In this document: in pieces, positions 36,447 through 46,095 of the stretch | How the letters are laid out: each line of letters begins with the position of its first letter | How positions within the stretch are numbered: position 1 is the stretch's first letter | DNA from: Geomonas subterranea | GTDB lineage: Bacteria > Desulfobacterota > Desulfuromonadia > Geobacterales > Geobacteraceae | Assembly: GCF_019063845.1 (NCBI RefSeq) | Contig: NZ_CP077683.1 | Coordinates: forward strand, 2,232,001 to 2,296,000 | DNA length: 64,000 bases | Reading direction: 5' to 3' | Made by a program: the position numbers and the translations under genes | The notes under the pieces: generated by a model | What the model was told of the DNA's origin: nothing | What the model saw: the letters and a program-made list of their open reading frames with translations, nothing else | Database searches by the model: none

Positions 36447-36496
36447 AAAAGGCTCCAGCCGCCGTTTTTCAACGGGCGAGGCTGAAGCCTTTTTTG
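36447..36496. terminator. Bidirectional terminator hairpin
   Basis: AAAAGGCTCCAGCC pairs with GGCTGAAGCCTTTTTT across a GC-rich inner loop. It lies between the fn3-like gene and a minus-strand hypothetical gene. Confidence 0.7.
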
Positions 36497-36561
36497 CAGA
36501 GGTCGTGATCGCCGGTTCCCTTCCCACCTGGGAGTACGCCCGGATCCTCATTCCGTTTAGG

Positions 36562-36951
36562 TCACTGGCGGTATTTATACGTACTACCGTCAACCCTTAT
36601 CACGGCTGATATCTTGATATTGCAATGATTCTCAATTTCTTGAATTTGTTCGATTGCGTAGTCACCTATTGCGTCCTGCACCTCTTCAATTTTGAAAAAC
36701 AGGCTCAAGCCATCATCAAATTCTTCATTAGTTACACCATTAGACCATTCTATGAACCTTGAGCGCTCGGCAGGTGATAGCTTCGTTGCCAAGATGCTAG
36801 TAAGAATTGATTTGCTACCTGCCATGTCGTCCCCCTTCAAAAGTGTATTCAACCCGCCAAGCAGGGCTTCAGCACCCTCAGAATAGTATATCTCTAGTGC
36901 GGCCAGTCGACCAGTTGCACAGCAGCCCCCGACAGCCAATCCATGAGTCAT
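36562..36951 (-). CDS. Hypothetical protein
   Basis: A 129-residue, lower-GC open frame. The middle (SKSILTSILATKLSPAERSRFIEWSNGVTNEEFDDGLSLF) is predicted helical and acidic. ATG 36951 overlaps a dispersed repeat and has no ribosome site, while ATG 36825 has GGGGG at good spacing, so the true product may be 87 residues. Not recognised. Confidence 0.5.
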   Translation of the reverse strand: MTHGLAVGGCCATGRLAALEIYYSEGAEALLGGLNTLLKGDDMAGSKSILTSILATKLSPAERSRFIEWSNGVTNEEFDDGLSLFFKIEEVQDAIGDYAIEQIQEIENHCNIKISAVIRVDGSTYKYRQ

Positions 36952-37042
36952 GAGGGGACATTGCTGAGGTTTGGATATTTGAGCAAAGGGGTTGTGCCTG
37001 CAGAAATGTCATTCCGAGCGCTCCCATATCGAATAGGGGCGG

Positions 37043-37668
37043 CTACCGCAACAGCAATACCGCCCCTAGGAGAAGCAGCACTCCTCCGGAGCATTTTTCG
37101 ATCCAGGGCGCGTGGCGGTCGAGGCGGCATCTTACCTTTTCGCTCCCCGCCAACCGCGCTATCGACAGATCCCAGAAGAAGACTGCGAGAACCATCCATA
37201 CGCCGTAACAGGCCTGGAACGCCTGCGGCGTATCGCGGCTCACGATCACGGTGAAGAGGCTGAGATAAAAGACTGCATTTTTCGGGTTGAGGATGGCCGA
37301 GAGAAAGCCGGCTGTGAACAGCCTGCGGCGGCAGGTAGCGGTGCGTTCCGCCTCAATCGTAAGCGGTGAGCGGACCGGGCCTTGCGACGGCTTCAGCAGC
37401 ATGAGCCCCAGGTAAAGCAGGTAGAGGGCACCGGCAGTCCTGAGGGAGGTGAACAGCAGCGGGGTTTGCTTGAGGCACGCGAACCCGGTGAGGGCAAGGA
37501 AGATATAGGCGCCATTTGCCGCGGCGATGCCGGCACAGAGCCCCGCTGCCCGGGCAGCCCCCTCCCTGACCGAAGTCCCCACGATGAGGAAAAAGTCTGG
37601 CCCCGGACTGATGAGGGCAACGAAATGCGCCGTTGCCAGCGCTGCGAATTCGACAAGATATTGGACAC
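37043..37668 (-). pseudogene. LysE/RhtB-family exporter, frameshifted near its start
   Basis: From GTG 37668 (with GGGAGG) the frame reads MSNIL and is then lost. One added base near 37,655 gives VEFAALATAHFVALISPGPDFFLIVG, the exact LysE N-terminal signature, continuing to 37043 with five or six TM helices and NPKNAVFYLSLF. The family exports amino acids. Apart from the shift, length and motifs are complete, so a sequencing deletion is likely. Confidence 0.75.
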
Positions 37669-38140
37669 GCTGCCTCCCGAACTTTTTGGAGCGAGGCTAG
37701 GGACCGAGGGGTACGTTGTTGTTATATTGACATTTGATAGTGTCGAAATTAGGACAAAAGTGAAGATATTAACAACGGCCCCTCGGTGCTAGGTCGGAAC
37801 TGGCGGTCCAACCTTGCTTACCTACACCAATTCATGGTATCTCCTCAGGGACCATCCATCTCCAACTCCGTGGATCTAATCTGAATGAAAGGACCTTATA
37901 ACAGGGAGATCAACCGACTGAGCTACTGTCCAGCTCCGTAGAACGAGTTACCTTCCACAGCGGCGAGACTGGTTTTTGCGTGCCACGTGTGAAGGTAAAG
38001 GGGGAGCGCGACCTCGTGACCGTGATCGGTGCTGCTGCGTCGATCACTGCCGGTGAATAAGTCGAAACCCATGGGATGCAGTTCAAGTCGCATCACCTGA
38101 AGGTAGTTCCACCGACTACCAGCCAGAATTAGAGGCAAAT

Positions 38141-38656
38141 ATGAATGATGATGAGCGAACAAAATTCTCTGAACTATATGCTACCAATTCAATTCCGACA
38201 GGTTTATACACAGAGCACGATGCTTGGATTCAGAAGCATCAAATGCTCCTGCAAAACATAAAAGCCCGTTTGCCTGATTTGAAGCATTTCGCAGAAGCTG
38301 ATTACACAAGCATGAGAGATGATAGAGTTTACCGTTTTTACCATCACTCCTTCAAGGTCTATGGGTTGCAATCTATTACCGAGGAAATGGTTTTACTTCT
38401 CCGGAAACTAGCTCCAGAAGGCGTTGAACTTAACAATGAGGACTTCCTCAAGATAATTAATGATGGTACTTGTCTCGTATGGGAAAGGAGTCAAAATTTA
38501 GCATGGACGAAACACACTCGACCGATTCTTGAGGCATTCTTTCATGCCGAGTTTATGATACGCATTGCGATAAAATATGGCACCGAGTGTGACAAAGCCC
38601 CCACTCCTCTACCTTCAGACTGGGCCATGTTGCTTTACCTGTACGGGATACGTTGA
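38141..38656 (+). CDS. Hypothetical protein in low-GC region
   Basis: A 171-residue protein without signal or TM segments, beginning MNDDERTKFSELYATNSIPTG after a GAGGC site. Motifs such as YRFYHHSFKVYGLQ and WTKHTRPILEAFFHAEF are distinctive but I cannot assign a family. AT-rich base use differs from the core, suggesting transfer. The preceding 37,669-38,140 stretch has no gene; it holds a repeat fragment and a degenerate tRNA-like segment. Confidence 0.65.
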   Translation: MNDDERTKFSELYATNSIPTGLYTEHDAWIQKHQMLLQNIKARLPDLKHFAEADYTSMRDDRVYRFYHHSFKVYGLQSITEEMVLLLRKLAPEGVELNNEDFLKIINDGTCLVWERSQNLAWTKHTRPILEAFFHAEFMIRIAIKYGTECDKAPTPLPSDWAMLLYLYGIR

Positions 38657-38826
38657 CTATTTCAAAACAATACCATGCGTTGGAAGGTCGGGTGGCTACA
38701 AAAAAACGTGAAATTCAGGAGGAACATAAACGATCTCAATCAAAATCAGACCGTGCATCTCCAGCCACTCTCAACGTCGATAGGTTGGTGATATTCTAAT
38801 GTCGTCAAACGAATCCTTTGGTATTT

Positions 38827-39777
38827 TCAAATGGGTAGCAGTTCGACCGTTAGAGGGGCTTTTGTGTAATGGGCAACGTGCAGGTTGATCACATCGCCGC
38901 CAATTTCCAGCGAGTTTTGTTCCTTGAACTTTCGGAACTTTTCCTCAAAGAGCCTCCGATTTCGATCATTTGATATGCTGACTGCCACCACACTCTCGAT
39001 AGTCAGGTGTTTTGGAACACTGCATCCAAATCCAATAACGTTCTTGTACCAAAAGTCACCAGCGGCTGGAGTGCGTAGCATCTTCAAAAGTGTCACAGCA
39101 TATATATACGCTTGGTCGATTGCATGAGCGGTGGTCTTTGGACGCTTCAGTTCCCAAACCGAAATCTTGGTCCCTCCGCCAGTGCCACGCCTAGCAAGTA
39201 TGTCGATGTTCCCATTGCTAAGCTTAGGAAGTCCGCTGTGCCCCGAGATCGGAAGTGGAAACTGGAAAGGGAATCCTGCCATCATCACAGGTTGAATATG
39301 CTTGAAGGTCCCGTGAAACTTGCCGCTCGTCGGATCTTCCATGTGCCGCAGGAACTCAGACTCTATGTGGTGCTCTTCGCTTTTTAGCTTGTCGAAATAC
39401 CTTGTTGGATCGAGTTCTCTGAATGCCCTTCTGAACTCTCTTGCTTCTGGGCCGGCCCAGTCAACCTTGCCGCAGAAGTTTATCCCAAAACGATCAGAGT
39501 TTATACCAGCAGTTTTTGGGGAAACCTTTAAGGACGGGCCAGCATCTTCAACGGTTAAAGTAGCCACTTCTTGGCCAAGATAACGAAGGGAAAACGGGAT
39601 TTTCGAAGATGTGGCGGTTGTGTATGATAGGTAAACCCTGAGTGGCTGCCACTCGCGGAATGACTTTTTGTGCTCAGTGATTTTTGGAATCGCTTGTTCG
39701 AGTTGAACAGCCCATTTTATTGCTTTTGTAGCCGCACCACGTTCCCACACTTCTTCAATCTGTTCGAGTAATGTCAA
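38827..39777 (-). CDS. PD-(D/E)XK nuclease-like protein, cassette gene 4
   Basis: A 316-residue protein. Its second half has a restriction-nuclease core: NGNIDILARRG (Asp), then ISVWELKRPK (E-x-K) and a following helix AHAIDQAYIYAVTLLK. The N-terminal 150 residues are not recognised. It is the last gene of a four-gene minus-strand cassette, 12 bp downstream of the metallo-beta-lactamase gene, so it should act with it on nucleic acid. Whether it cuts DNA or RNA cannot be said. Confidence 0.65.
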   Translation of the reverse strand: MTLLEQIEEVWERGAATKAIKWAVQLEQAIPKITEHKKSFREWQPLRVYLSYTTATSSKIPFSLRYLGQEVATLTVEDAGPSLKVSPKTAGINSDRFGINFCGKVDWAGPEAREFRRAFRELDPTRYFDKLKSEEHHIESEFLRHMEDPTSGKFHGTFKHIQPVMMAGFPFQFPLPISGHSGLPKLSNGNIDILARRGTGGGTKISVWELKRPKTTAHAIDQAYIYAVTLLKMLRTPAAGDFWYKNVIGFGCSVPKHLTIESVVAVSISNDRNRRLFEEKFRKFKEQNSLEIGGDVINLHVAHYTKAPLTVELLPI

Positions 39778-39789
39778 GATAGTTTCTCC

Positions 39790-41028
39790 TTAGATTACGA
39801 ATTTAATTCCATCAGTCTGTATGTTCACGTTCTGGAAACTATGTGAGAATCTGTCATTAACTTCAGTATGCACTGGCACCAACATCTTCGGATTTAACGC
39901 CTCAGCGAACCGCTGAAGATCTTCCACCGTCGCATGTCCGCTGGTATGAGCATAAATGAAGTTGATCACCGGATCATTCTGGTATGCAGCCATCTCTTCG
40001 GCTCCATAGTACTCTCCATTCGGCGACTTCAAGTATCCGAGCCACTGGGAATAGACGACGTTGACTGGGTTTACTCCACGGTACTTGTCGATGATCCCAA
40101 ATGAAGACATCTTGCCGAGGTACAAGAAGTCAGCTGGGGACGCCGCCAACTCCTCCTTTGTTATTCGATGCTGGTAGACTCGTCTGCGAAAATCCCCAAA
40201 GAAGTCTGGGCGTTCCTTCAACTTCTCATCATGGCTGTAGGATGCATACACCCGAACCTGCTCCCACTCCATGTTAGGTGTACTGCCAGACACCAGTTTG
40301 AGCTGCTCCAGAACCCACGCGGTGTAGATGTCAATCACCAAAGTCTTCTGAGCGCGGAGGCAAGCACGGTAGGCCGAGACGATGCGGTCGATGTTCTGGG
40401 ATGAAGAGATGAGAAACGAGATGTTTTCCTGTTGTCGAATTGTTTCAAAAATTTTCTCTTCCACATCGGTCTCTGTCGGGAACTCACTATTGTCACGCTG
40501 CATCATGGTCCCCTCCATGAACAGTAGATCGATGTCCTTGGGATGGGTCTTCAGCATGCTATCGAACAGCTTCGACTTCCTACCGTGCGCCCTGAAATCC
40601 CCACTGTAGAAAACTTTTTTCCCTTCAGCCGCGATAAGGAAGCCGTAGGCATCGACTGCTGAATGATCGACCAGATATGGGGTGATGGTAAAGTCGCCGA
40701 CGTGGAAAGGTTGCCAGCTTTTGAAATGCCGGAAGTCGTTTGTGTGGAGATCCCTCCCTAGCAGCACGCGAGTGGCGTCAATCAACTTCTTTCCTAGTTC
40801 CCCGATATACACTGGAATGCCCGGTGACAGGAGGTCGATCAGGCCGAAATGGTCCTGATGGGGGTGACTGAGCAGGACAGCATCGGGATTCATGCTTGAT
40901 ACATCAATGGTCTTGCTAAGATTGGAGAGAGGTTGGCCAAGATCGAGAAGGATGGTTGTCTTTTCTGTAGAAAGCTGGATACAGGTTCCACCGATTTCGT
41001 TACTACCTCTGTGAATCAAGACTTTCAT
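39790..41028 (-). CDS. RNase J/beta-CASP-type metallo-beta-lactamase, cassette gene 3
   Basis: The 412-residue protein starts with a metallo-beta-lactamase fold: GSNEIGGTC, the zinc motif SHPHQDHFG (H55, H57, D59, H60), LVDHSAVDAYGF, YSGDFRAHG and a C-terminal HTSGHA. The insert with SSSQNIDRIVSAYRA and the overall length match beta-CASP ribonucleases and related nucleases. It is predicted to be a zinc-dependent nuclease of RNA or DNA. ATG 41028 is chosen for AGGGA just upstream. Close spacing on both sides (27 and 12 bp) puts it in one operon with its neighbours. Confidence 0.8.
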   Translation of the reverse strand: MKVLIHRGSNEIGGTCIQLSTEKTTILLDLGQPLSNLSKTIDVSSMNPDAVLLSHPHQDHFGLIDLLSPGIPVYIGELGKKLIDATRVLLGRDLHTNDFRHFKSWQPFHVGDFTITPYLVDHSAVDAYGFLIAAEGKKVFYSGDFRAHGRKSKLFDSMLKTHPKDIDLLFMEGTMMQRDNSEFPTETDVEEKIFETIRQQENISFLISSSQNIDRIVSAYRACLRAQKTLVIDIYTAWVLEQLKLVSGSTPNMEWEQVRVYASYSHDEKLKERPDFFGDFRRRVYQHRITKEELAASPADFLYLGKMSSFGIIDKYRGVNPVNVVYSQWLGYLKSPNGEYYGAEEMAAYQNDPVINFIYAHTSGHATVEDLQRFAEALNPKMLVPVHTEVNDRFSHSFQNVNIQTDGIKFVI

Positions 41029-41055
41029 AGCAGTCCCTGTCAAAGAAAATGTGGT

Positions 41056-41709
41056 CTAAATGTATACAGCTTTCGCTCGACTGAATTTAATTGGACTCAG
41101 GAACGTTGAGTCAGGTTCTTCCTCCATACACTTGATCCTGTTTCGCAGTTTTCGTCTGGCACTTGGGCCACCCATTGAGAAGTATCTGGCCAGTTCCCTT
41201 ATGAACCCGGGGGGCTTGGTATTAAAAATGAGATCAATGTACGTTAATTTACCTTTGTCGGAAACATAAATCTGACACATCGATTGGGTTGTCTGGAGCA
41301 CAAAGTCATCAGGGTAGAAGCCGTCCTTCTTCTTGGGAATGCTTACTTTCAAAGAAAGGCATTGGGTGGAGGCATCACATGAGTCTATTCTGTATGCACC
41401 AACTCTCTCCAGCCAGAAGCCAGCATCCACCTGTTGGTACGTATTCGGCGCGGCGAGTATCCAAGGCTGCCCGAGTGTCAGCTTTACGGTTACCCCTTGC
41501 AAAAGCTGCTTTTGGGCTTCGCGAAAGACCTTGGAAAGGTATGCATGAAGAACGGGATAATCTGCTATCGTCTTCCTGAGGTATGGTCCGCGTTCAAAGC
41601 GTCTGTTCAGGTTTCTGATCTGTTTTTTATTTAAAGCCGAGATTGTGTTCTCTAATGGCTTCGATCCCGTGTATTTGGGCTGGCTTGTCTTGACGTTCAA
41701 GATGGGCAC
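41056..41709 (-). CDS. Unknown protein, cassette gene 2
   Basis: A 217-residue basic protein. It starts MPILNVKTSQPKYTG, has many Lys/Arg in the first 60 residues (RNLNRRFERGPYLRKT) and a beta-rich middle. The C-terminus (PSARRKLRNRIKCMEEEP) is again basic. Nucleic-acid binding is plausible from charge only. Its start overlaps the end of gene 1 by 13 bp, showing translational coupling. Confidence 0.7.
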   Translation of the reverse strand: MPILNVKTSQPKYTGSKPLENTISALNKKQIRNLNRRFERGPYLRKTIADYPVLHAYLSKVFREAQKQLLQGVTVKLTLGQPWILAAPNTYQQVDAGFWLERVGAYRIDSCDASTQCLSLKVSIPKKKDGFYPDDFVLQTTQSMCQIYVSDKGKLTYIDLIFNTKPPGFIRELARYFSMGGPSARRKLRNRIKCMEEEPDSTFLSPIKFSRAKAVYI

Positions 41710-42209
41710 TCCTTCAGACTGAGTACTGATCGTATTTCTAATAGCAACGATATAACCCGATCATAATCTCGGAATCGGAAGTTGCCCGACAAATGGTAAC
41801 TTATCCACGGACAAGCAAAATCATAATCGTCCCCTTCGCTCTCCCAATTGAGGTCAAAATGGTCAGAGACCTTTTTGAAGGCTTGTTCCAAGTCAGGGAA
41901 CCAGCTAGAGCAGCAGAGGTCTCGCATACTACTGACGGTTTCAACATCATTTCCGAACTTGAGGAGGGTCTGGTGATGTTCAAAGGATAGTTGGACGGCG
42001 ACGGTTGCATCATCGAGGAAAGTCAGTGTTACATCTGTGTGGTCCGCGTTCACCCAAAACGGCTGCGTTAACGGTATGGTGCATGTGGCAGGGGTGACCT
42101 CAAAATCTGCAGCCATAAGCATTTTGATCAACCGGCTCGATGATGTCATTTGCGCTGCTTCCACAGTCGTCGACCTCCCTTGGAATTGCCCTGCGATGCT
42201 TTCGATCAT
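41697..42209 (-). CDS. Unknown protein, cassette gene 1
   Basis: A 170-residue soluble acidic protein, rich in beta strands and aromatic residues, with LCCSSWFPDLEQAF and DDYDFACPWISYHLSG as marked segments. No family is recognised; it may be a sensor or adaptor for the cassette. It lies first after an AT-rich promoter region with a palindrome at 42,299-42,314. Confidence 0.7.
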   Translation of the reverse strand: MIESIAGQFQGRSTTVEAAQMTSSSRLIKMLMAADFEVTPATCTIPLTQPFWVNADHTDVTLTFLDDATVAVQLSFEHHQTLLKFGNDVETVSSMRDLCCSSWFPDLEQAFKKVSDHFDLNWESEGDDYDFACPWISYHLSGNFRFRDYDRVISLLLEIRSVLSLKECPS

Positions 42210-42298
42210 TCTATCGGTTTTGCGCCAATGGCATTGGCACAGTGGGGCATGCAGATCAGACAGAGACCATCGTTACTTGCACGAACATATTAATTCAG

Positions 42299-42314
42299 TT
42301 AAACACTGTTTGAA
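42299..42314. promoter_or_regulatory. Palindrome upstream of the four-gene cassette
   Basis: TTAAACACTGTTTGAA is a near-perfect inverted repeat about 90 bp before cassette gene 1, beside AT-rich promoter-like sequence (TATATAATTTAAG on the minus strand). The remaining 42,315-42,951 stretch has no convincing gene. Confidence 0.4.
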
Positions 42315-42951
42315 GTTCATTTTTTAATGTTATATTGCTTAAATTATATAGCCCATATTTGTTGGTATGTTTGAGGCACACCACGCTCGGCTAATATTAG
42401 AGCCTGTGTTTTCCTTGCCGACGGCTCCGGGCCATCTAAACGTCCGATTACTGCTACCACATCATCGCGACAGAGTAAGTCGCAGTGTTGCAATGTATGC
42501 CAAGGTGGCCGCTTCTGACCGCCGCTGCCTTGGAATCCCCTAGTCACAGCCACATTGCGGTAGGGGGCGTCACATCCTGTAGACGATCACGCATTACCGC
42601 ATTAACAGCGTCATGCTTCTGACAATGCGATAATGGCCGAGTGGAAAATTATGGGATGCTGTGATATGCGGCCAATGGAGGGAAACTCGAGTGACATGGC
42701 ATTCGAAATACTGGGACATATTCACCCAAAAAATACCTATCACAACAGATACTACCTTAAAGTTCTTTGGAACCAGCATAGGGCCCAACGACGGCATAGC
42801 TAAAGAAAAAGTAAAACACTGAAACATACGTCATTTTGCCTTAAACAGCTTTTAGTCACATTTCTTGTCCATCTAACGGCTGAGGGTGAGGACAACTGGT
42901 GCCAGAATTGCGAACAAAATCAAAATCTCAACAATGTCCCCTCATATCCAT

Positions 42952-43632
42952 TTAAGTAGCCACCTTGCCCAGGTAATGATAGAAAGGGGCTAACATCTCA
43001 AATCCGTGCTGCACATCAAAGATCAGTTTTCTATCAACGCGGTCCGCATCTATCCGATGATTGCTGACGAGGTACAGACTTTTTCTGTTGTACCACTCCT
43101 GCAATTCCGTGGAGATCCCTGCCTTCAATGGCCGCTTGTACTGCTCCCCTTCTATCGTGAAGGTTCTGTTGTTCGGATAGAACGAAGTCGCGGCAAGAAA
43201 TGCCTTCGGATTCCTGTCGACGGCAGTACGGAATTTGTCCATGGTCTGACGGCTGGCGCTGTAGAATCCCATGCCGTACCGGTACGAGTCTGGTGATATC
43301 TCAAAGAAAAACGCCGGGTAATCCTTCCATTCCTGCCGGAGTCGCTTGAATGTAATCCAGTGACTGGTCTTGTAGGGGGACTTGTCCCTGGAAAACCGGG
43401 TATCCCGATAGATGCGGGAGATGGTTTTGTTTATTGCGGGGGTGACTGTAAAGTCCGGGTCAATGCTCAACATCAAGGGTCCGAGTCCCGCAGCCAAAGC
43501 CTGTAATGGTTTCAAAAGGTTATTCTGGTAATCCTGCTTATGCAGCTCAAACCACCCCTTGCTGTTGTTCTCACGCAGCGTTCTCAGGAACTGAACTGCA
43601 GCAGGCGGAAAACCGTCAAATATGTCACTCAT
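42952..43632 (-). CDS. DUF2461-domain protein
   Basis: The 226-residue protein matches the DUF2461 (TIGR02453) pattern: FPPAAVQFLRTLRENNSKGWFELHKQDYQNNLLKPL at the start, then ISRIYRDTRFSRDKSPYKTSHWITF and YRYGMGFYSASRQTMDKFR. The family is widespread and of unknown function. ATG 43632 is used because the family N-terminus begins there; the upstream open frame overlaps a repeat. Confidence 0.88.
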   Translation of the reverse strand: MSDIFDGFPPAAVQFLRTLRENNSKGWFELHKQDYQNNLLKPLQALAAGLGPLMLSIDPDFTVTPAINKTISRIYRDTRFSRDKSPYKTSHWITFKRLRQEWKDYPAFFFEISPDSYRYGMGFYSASRQTMDKFRTAVDRNPKAFLAATSFYPNNRTFTIEGEQYKRPLKAGISTELQEWYNRKSLYLVSNHRIDADRVDRKLIFDVQHGFEMLAPFYHYLGKVAT

Positions 43633-43798
43633 GTCTGTCCTTTCACAGAGCACCGTCCCCTTAACTCCCGTGAAAATATGGGGGGACGCATGGTGCTTAT
43701 CTTTGGCAACGTCACTGCCGACCAACAGATGCTGTTTCGAACCACGTACCGAGGACTTTGTTTCTCTGAACAACTCCAGTCGATCAGCATAAAAAGGA

Positions 43799-43875
43799 CA
43801 ACAGGGGTCAGGCTTGAGTTGCAAAGTAAACAGTGATGATACCAGTGTGCCACCCCGCAAGCCTGCCCCAGACTC
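43799..43875. repeat. GGGGTCAGGCTTG REP-like hairpin, copy 1
   Basis: Begins ACAGGGGTCAGGCTTG and ends GCAAGCCTGCCCCAGAC, with AGTAAACAGTGATGA inside. The inverted ends form a hairpin of about 75 nt. Related copies lie at 45,590, 47,717 and 48,711. Confidence 0.65.
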
Positions 43876-43979
43876 CCCATAATCACCAAGAACTAACTCG
43901 AATTGTTTTTTAATGCTAGAAAGTCCTTAATTATTCATGCCATCAACATTGAACTCCAAATCATTCAGTTGAGATTTTG

Positions 43980-44351
43980 TCACCAGCAATTTATCTCGTA
44001 TGAGTAAAGAATCATATAAACGTTATCAAGAGGCTTATCTAACTCAATTTTTACATTGGAAGCCGCACTGATGCTGTACCCTTTGTCCTGACAGGATTTG
44101 CTTACATGCTCTTGAATTTTGCCAATTGCGGCGAATTTCTCATCATACACCCATTCCAAGATATTTTTTCCTGTCTTGTTAACACCCATGATATTGTTAC
44201 CCGAATACCCCATTGCCATATCATGATATTTGGGTTGTGAAAAATATGACGGCACATCTCCATAATACAGTTGGCCATCTTTTGGAATTTTTACGTCGAC
44301 TAATTTTGATTCAGTAGCTTTGCTTGCTGCATAGCAAGGTTGATAATTCAA
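43980..44351 (-). CDS. Hypothetical protein, N-terminus doubtful
   Basis: A 123-residue AT-rich frame with coherent protein-like sequence (VDVKIPKDGQLYYGDVPSYF, ILEWVYDEKFAAIGKIQEHV). The start (TTG) lies in NYQPCYAASK, which looks like the end of a signal peptide whose beginning is out of frame, so the gene may be 5'-frameshifted. Not recognised. Confidence 0.5.
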   Translation of the reverse strand: MNYQPCYAASKATESKLVDVKIPKDGQLYYGDVPSYFSQPKYHDMAMGYSGNNIMGVNKTGKNILEWVYDEKFAAIGKIQEHVSKSCQDKGYSISAASNVKIELDKPLDNVYMILYSYEINCW

Positions 44352-44485
44352 AAGGCATTAGAAAGATATCACAGCTGTAAATTTGCTAATTTTTCACATA
44401 AATCCCCCCTATTGATCAATTAATTTCGTAAAAATGTTCCCGTGAGCTTCCCAGGAAATACGCTTGAAAAGTAGAACTTTCGAGC

Positions 44486-44602
44486 ATGGGGGAGATGTTG
44501 TTACGATTTTGATATTTGAAAAGAGTTATGCCTGCAGAAATTGGTTCAACATTCTCACCGACAACTGGCAAAACAAAAATTAAACATCAACAACATCCTT
44601 CC
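44486..44602. repeat. MITE-like element with imperfect inverted ends
   Basis: Left end GATGTTGTTACGATTTTGAT, right end (minus strand) GATGTTGTTGATGTTTAAT. Single ends of the same family occur near 36,949, 37,740-37,790, 42,890-42,944 and 47,806-47,856, with the shared core TTGTTGAGATTTTGA. Confidence 0.45.
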
Positions 44603-44623
44603 ATATTGCTTTGAAGTGTAGCG

Positions 44624-45157
44624 TTATTTTGTATGGGGGATAATAATTTTAATGATTTTCCAATATCCCTCTGAGCTCTTGACCATTTTGAATTTTAAGG
44701 CTTCATCCTGCTTATTGGTCACAATCGCCATCTTCCCTTCCACCTTGACATCGAAATCAGACCAACTGCCCTTGTTCAAACCTTTGATAGTATTCGTGCC
44801 CTTATCGTTTTCGCTTTTCTCCGAGTCAGCAGTCGTGATAGCGGTCTTGATCTGCCCCTTCATTGCCTCCTTGATGCTAGGGAGCATAACCGTCATAAGT
44901 CCCTTGGCCATGGTTTGTCCGGCTTCTTCCCAAGGGTTGCTGGCGGGTTTGTTCATCTCTTTTGAGTTGATGAGGTCTAAGGCTAGATTATCGACAACTG
45001 AATCAACATCGAGGTATTTGAAAGCTGTATCCGGATCATGGTTCTGCACAGCTTTCTTGAATTGATATAGGGAATATTGTGGCGTCCCTTTGACGAAGAC
45101 GAATCCTGCTACAAGTACAGCAATAAGAGCAGCAACAACGATTAAGACCTTTTTCAA
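44624..45157 (-). CDS. DUF2939-like membrane-anchored protein
   Basis: A 177-residue protein with an N-terminal TM anchor (VLIVVAALIAVLVAGFVFV), followed by TPQYSLYQFKKAVQNHDPDTAFKYLDVDSVVDNLA, which matches the DUF2939 family. The remainder is probably periplasmic. The start is TTG 45157, 6 nt after GGAGG. Function unknown. Confidence 0.75.
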   Translation of the reverse strand: MKKVLIVVAALIAVLVAGFVFVKGTPQYSLYQFKKAVQNHDPDTAFKYLDVDSVVDNLALDLINSKEMNKPASNPWEEAGQTMAKGLMTVMLPSIKEAMKGQIKTAITTADSEKSENDKGTNTIKGLNKGSWSDFDVKVEGKMAIVTNKQDEALKFKMVKSSEGYWKIIKIIIPHTK

Positions 45158-45252
45158 GGTGAACCTCCAGACAATCCTTTTCTAGTGCGAGTTGGCGCCA
45201 GGGGGGGAGGGACGGTTGTAACTAATATCCGCAGGCATTCTCGTTAGTTTTC

Positions 45253-45560
45253 CTATCTGAATGGGACTAAGAACAAAATATTATTCATGTCCTTTACACG
45301 AACCTGCCCTTGACCGTACTCTACCACTTTGCCATCTTTCATAATTACGTTGTAGTCGGCCCTATCCCATGCCCAGCCAGTTACAAGCCGGTGATTGTAT
45401 TCAATGCCTCATATTCACCCGACCGTTGAAAACCATCAGGATCTCCCAATACCTCAATGACGTCTGATTTTGCCATTCCTTCTTTCAGTCGTGACATTTT
45501 CTCTCCAGTTGCACACCCCATGAGACTGAAGAGAACGACGATAAGCACAAAGCTTCTCAT
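45253..45560 (-). pseudogene. SmpA/OmlA-like small lipoprotein, frameshifted
   Basis: ATG 45560 (with GGAGG) starts a lipoprotein signal, SFVLIVVLFSLMGC, then MSRLKEGMAKSDVIEVLGDPDG, the SmpA/OmlA-type repeat. The frame stops at 45381; one added base near 45,390 continues it with NHRLVTGWAWDRADYNVIMK to a TAG at 45253. A missing A in TTGAATAC would explain it. Such lipoproteins often belong to outer-membrane assembly or related roles. Confidence 0.65.
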
Positions 45561-45589
45561 TGAAATCCTCCTGTTTTTTCTTTCAAAGG

Positions 45590-45672
45590 GCAACTGGGGT
45601 CGGCTTTCAAAGTTGCTAAGTTACCAGTCCAGCCACCAGAGTGTGCAACTTCGCAAGCCTGTCCCCAGACTC
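45590..45672. repeat. GGGGTC-type REP-like hairpin, copy 2
   Basis: CAACTGGGGTCGGCTTTCAA to CGCAAGCCTGTCCCCAGAC: same inverted ends as copy 1. Confidence 0.65.
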
Positions 45673-46011
45673 CCCTTTCCTTCCGCAACGATCATCCAGC
45701 GCCCCGAGGAATTGACGGCCCTGCCCAGTTAAAAGGACGTCGCGGATTATAAGCCGCGAAGTAAATGACATTCAATATAAATTAACTAAGGAAGCAAAAA
45801 AACGGGACGGCGCACAGCGACCGCAACCGGTGGACCGACCCCAGAATGAGCAGCGCTTCTCATGAGCATTTGCTCGATCCAGTGCGCGCAGGGAGTTGGT
45901 ACAAACGTGGAAGTACCTACAACCTCTGCCGTTGCTGGAATCGCACGAAAGCTGTGCCGTGTCTGTGGCAGGAAAACAGGTATGAGACCGAAAAAAGACA
46001 CGGCCGTGGTC

Positions 46012-46038
46012 TAAAGTACCCACCAAAACTGTCGATAT
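46012..46038 (+). promoter_or_regulatory. Sigma-28 (FliA) promoter of the chemotaxis receptor
   Basis: TAAAGTAC, an 11-bp spacer and GTCGATAT closely match the flagellar sigma-28 consensus (TAAAGTTT-N11-GCCGATAA). It sits 58 bp upstream of the receptor's start codon, which fits control with motility genes. The rest of 45,673-46,095 holds no gene. Confidence 0.65.
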
Positions 46039-46095
46039 TTATTTGAGGTGTCTACGAGCAGATATTTCCGTTGTGGTGCAACTTGAGGAGGACTT

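Noticed and set aside
37880..37935. tRNA-like segment on the minus strand (AGCTCAGTCGGTTGA)
   Set aside because: Only a D-arm-like core is present; the anticodon and T stems do not pair and no CCA-proximal acceptor fits. At most a remnant.
42344..42827. Two short minus-strand frames in the gene-free stretch after the cassette
   Set aside because: Neither has a ribosome site or recognisable sequence; composition is unremarkable.
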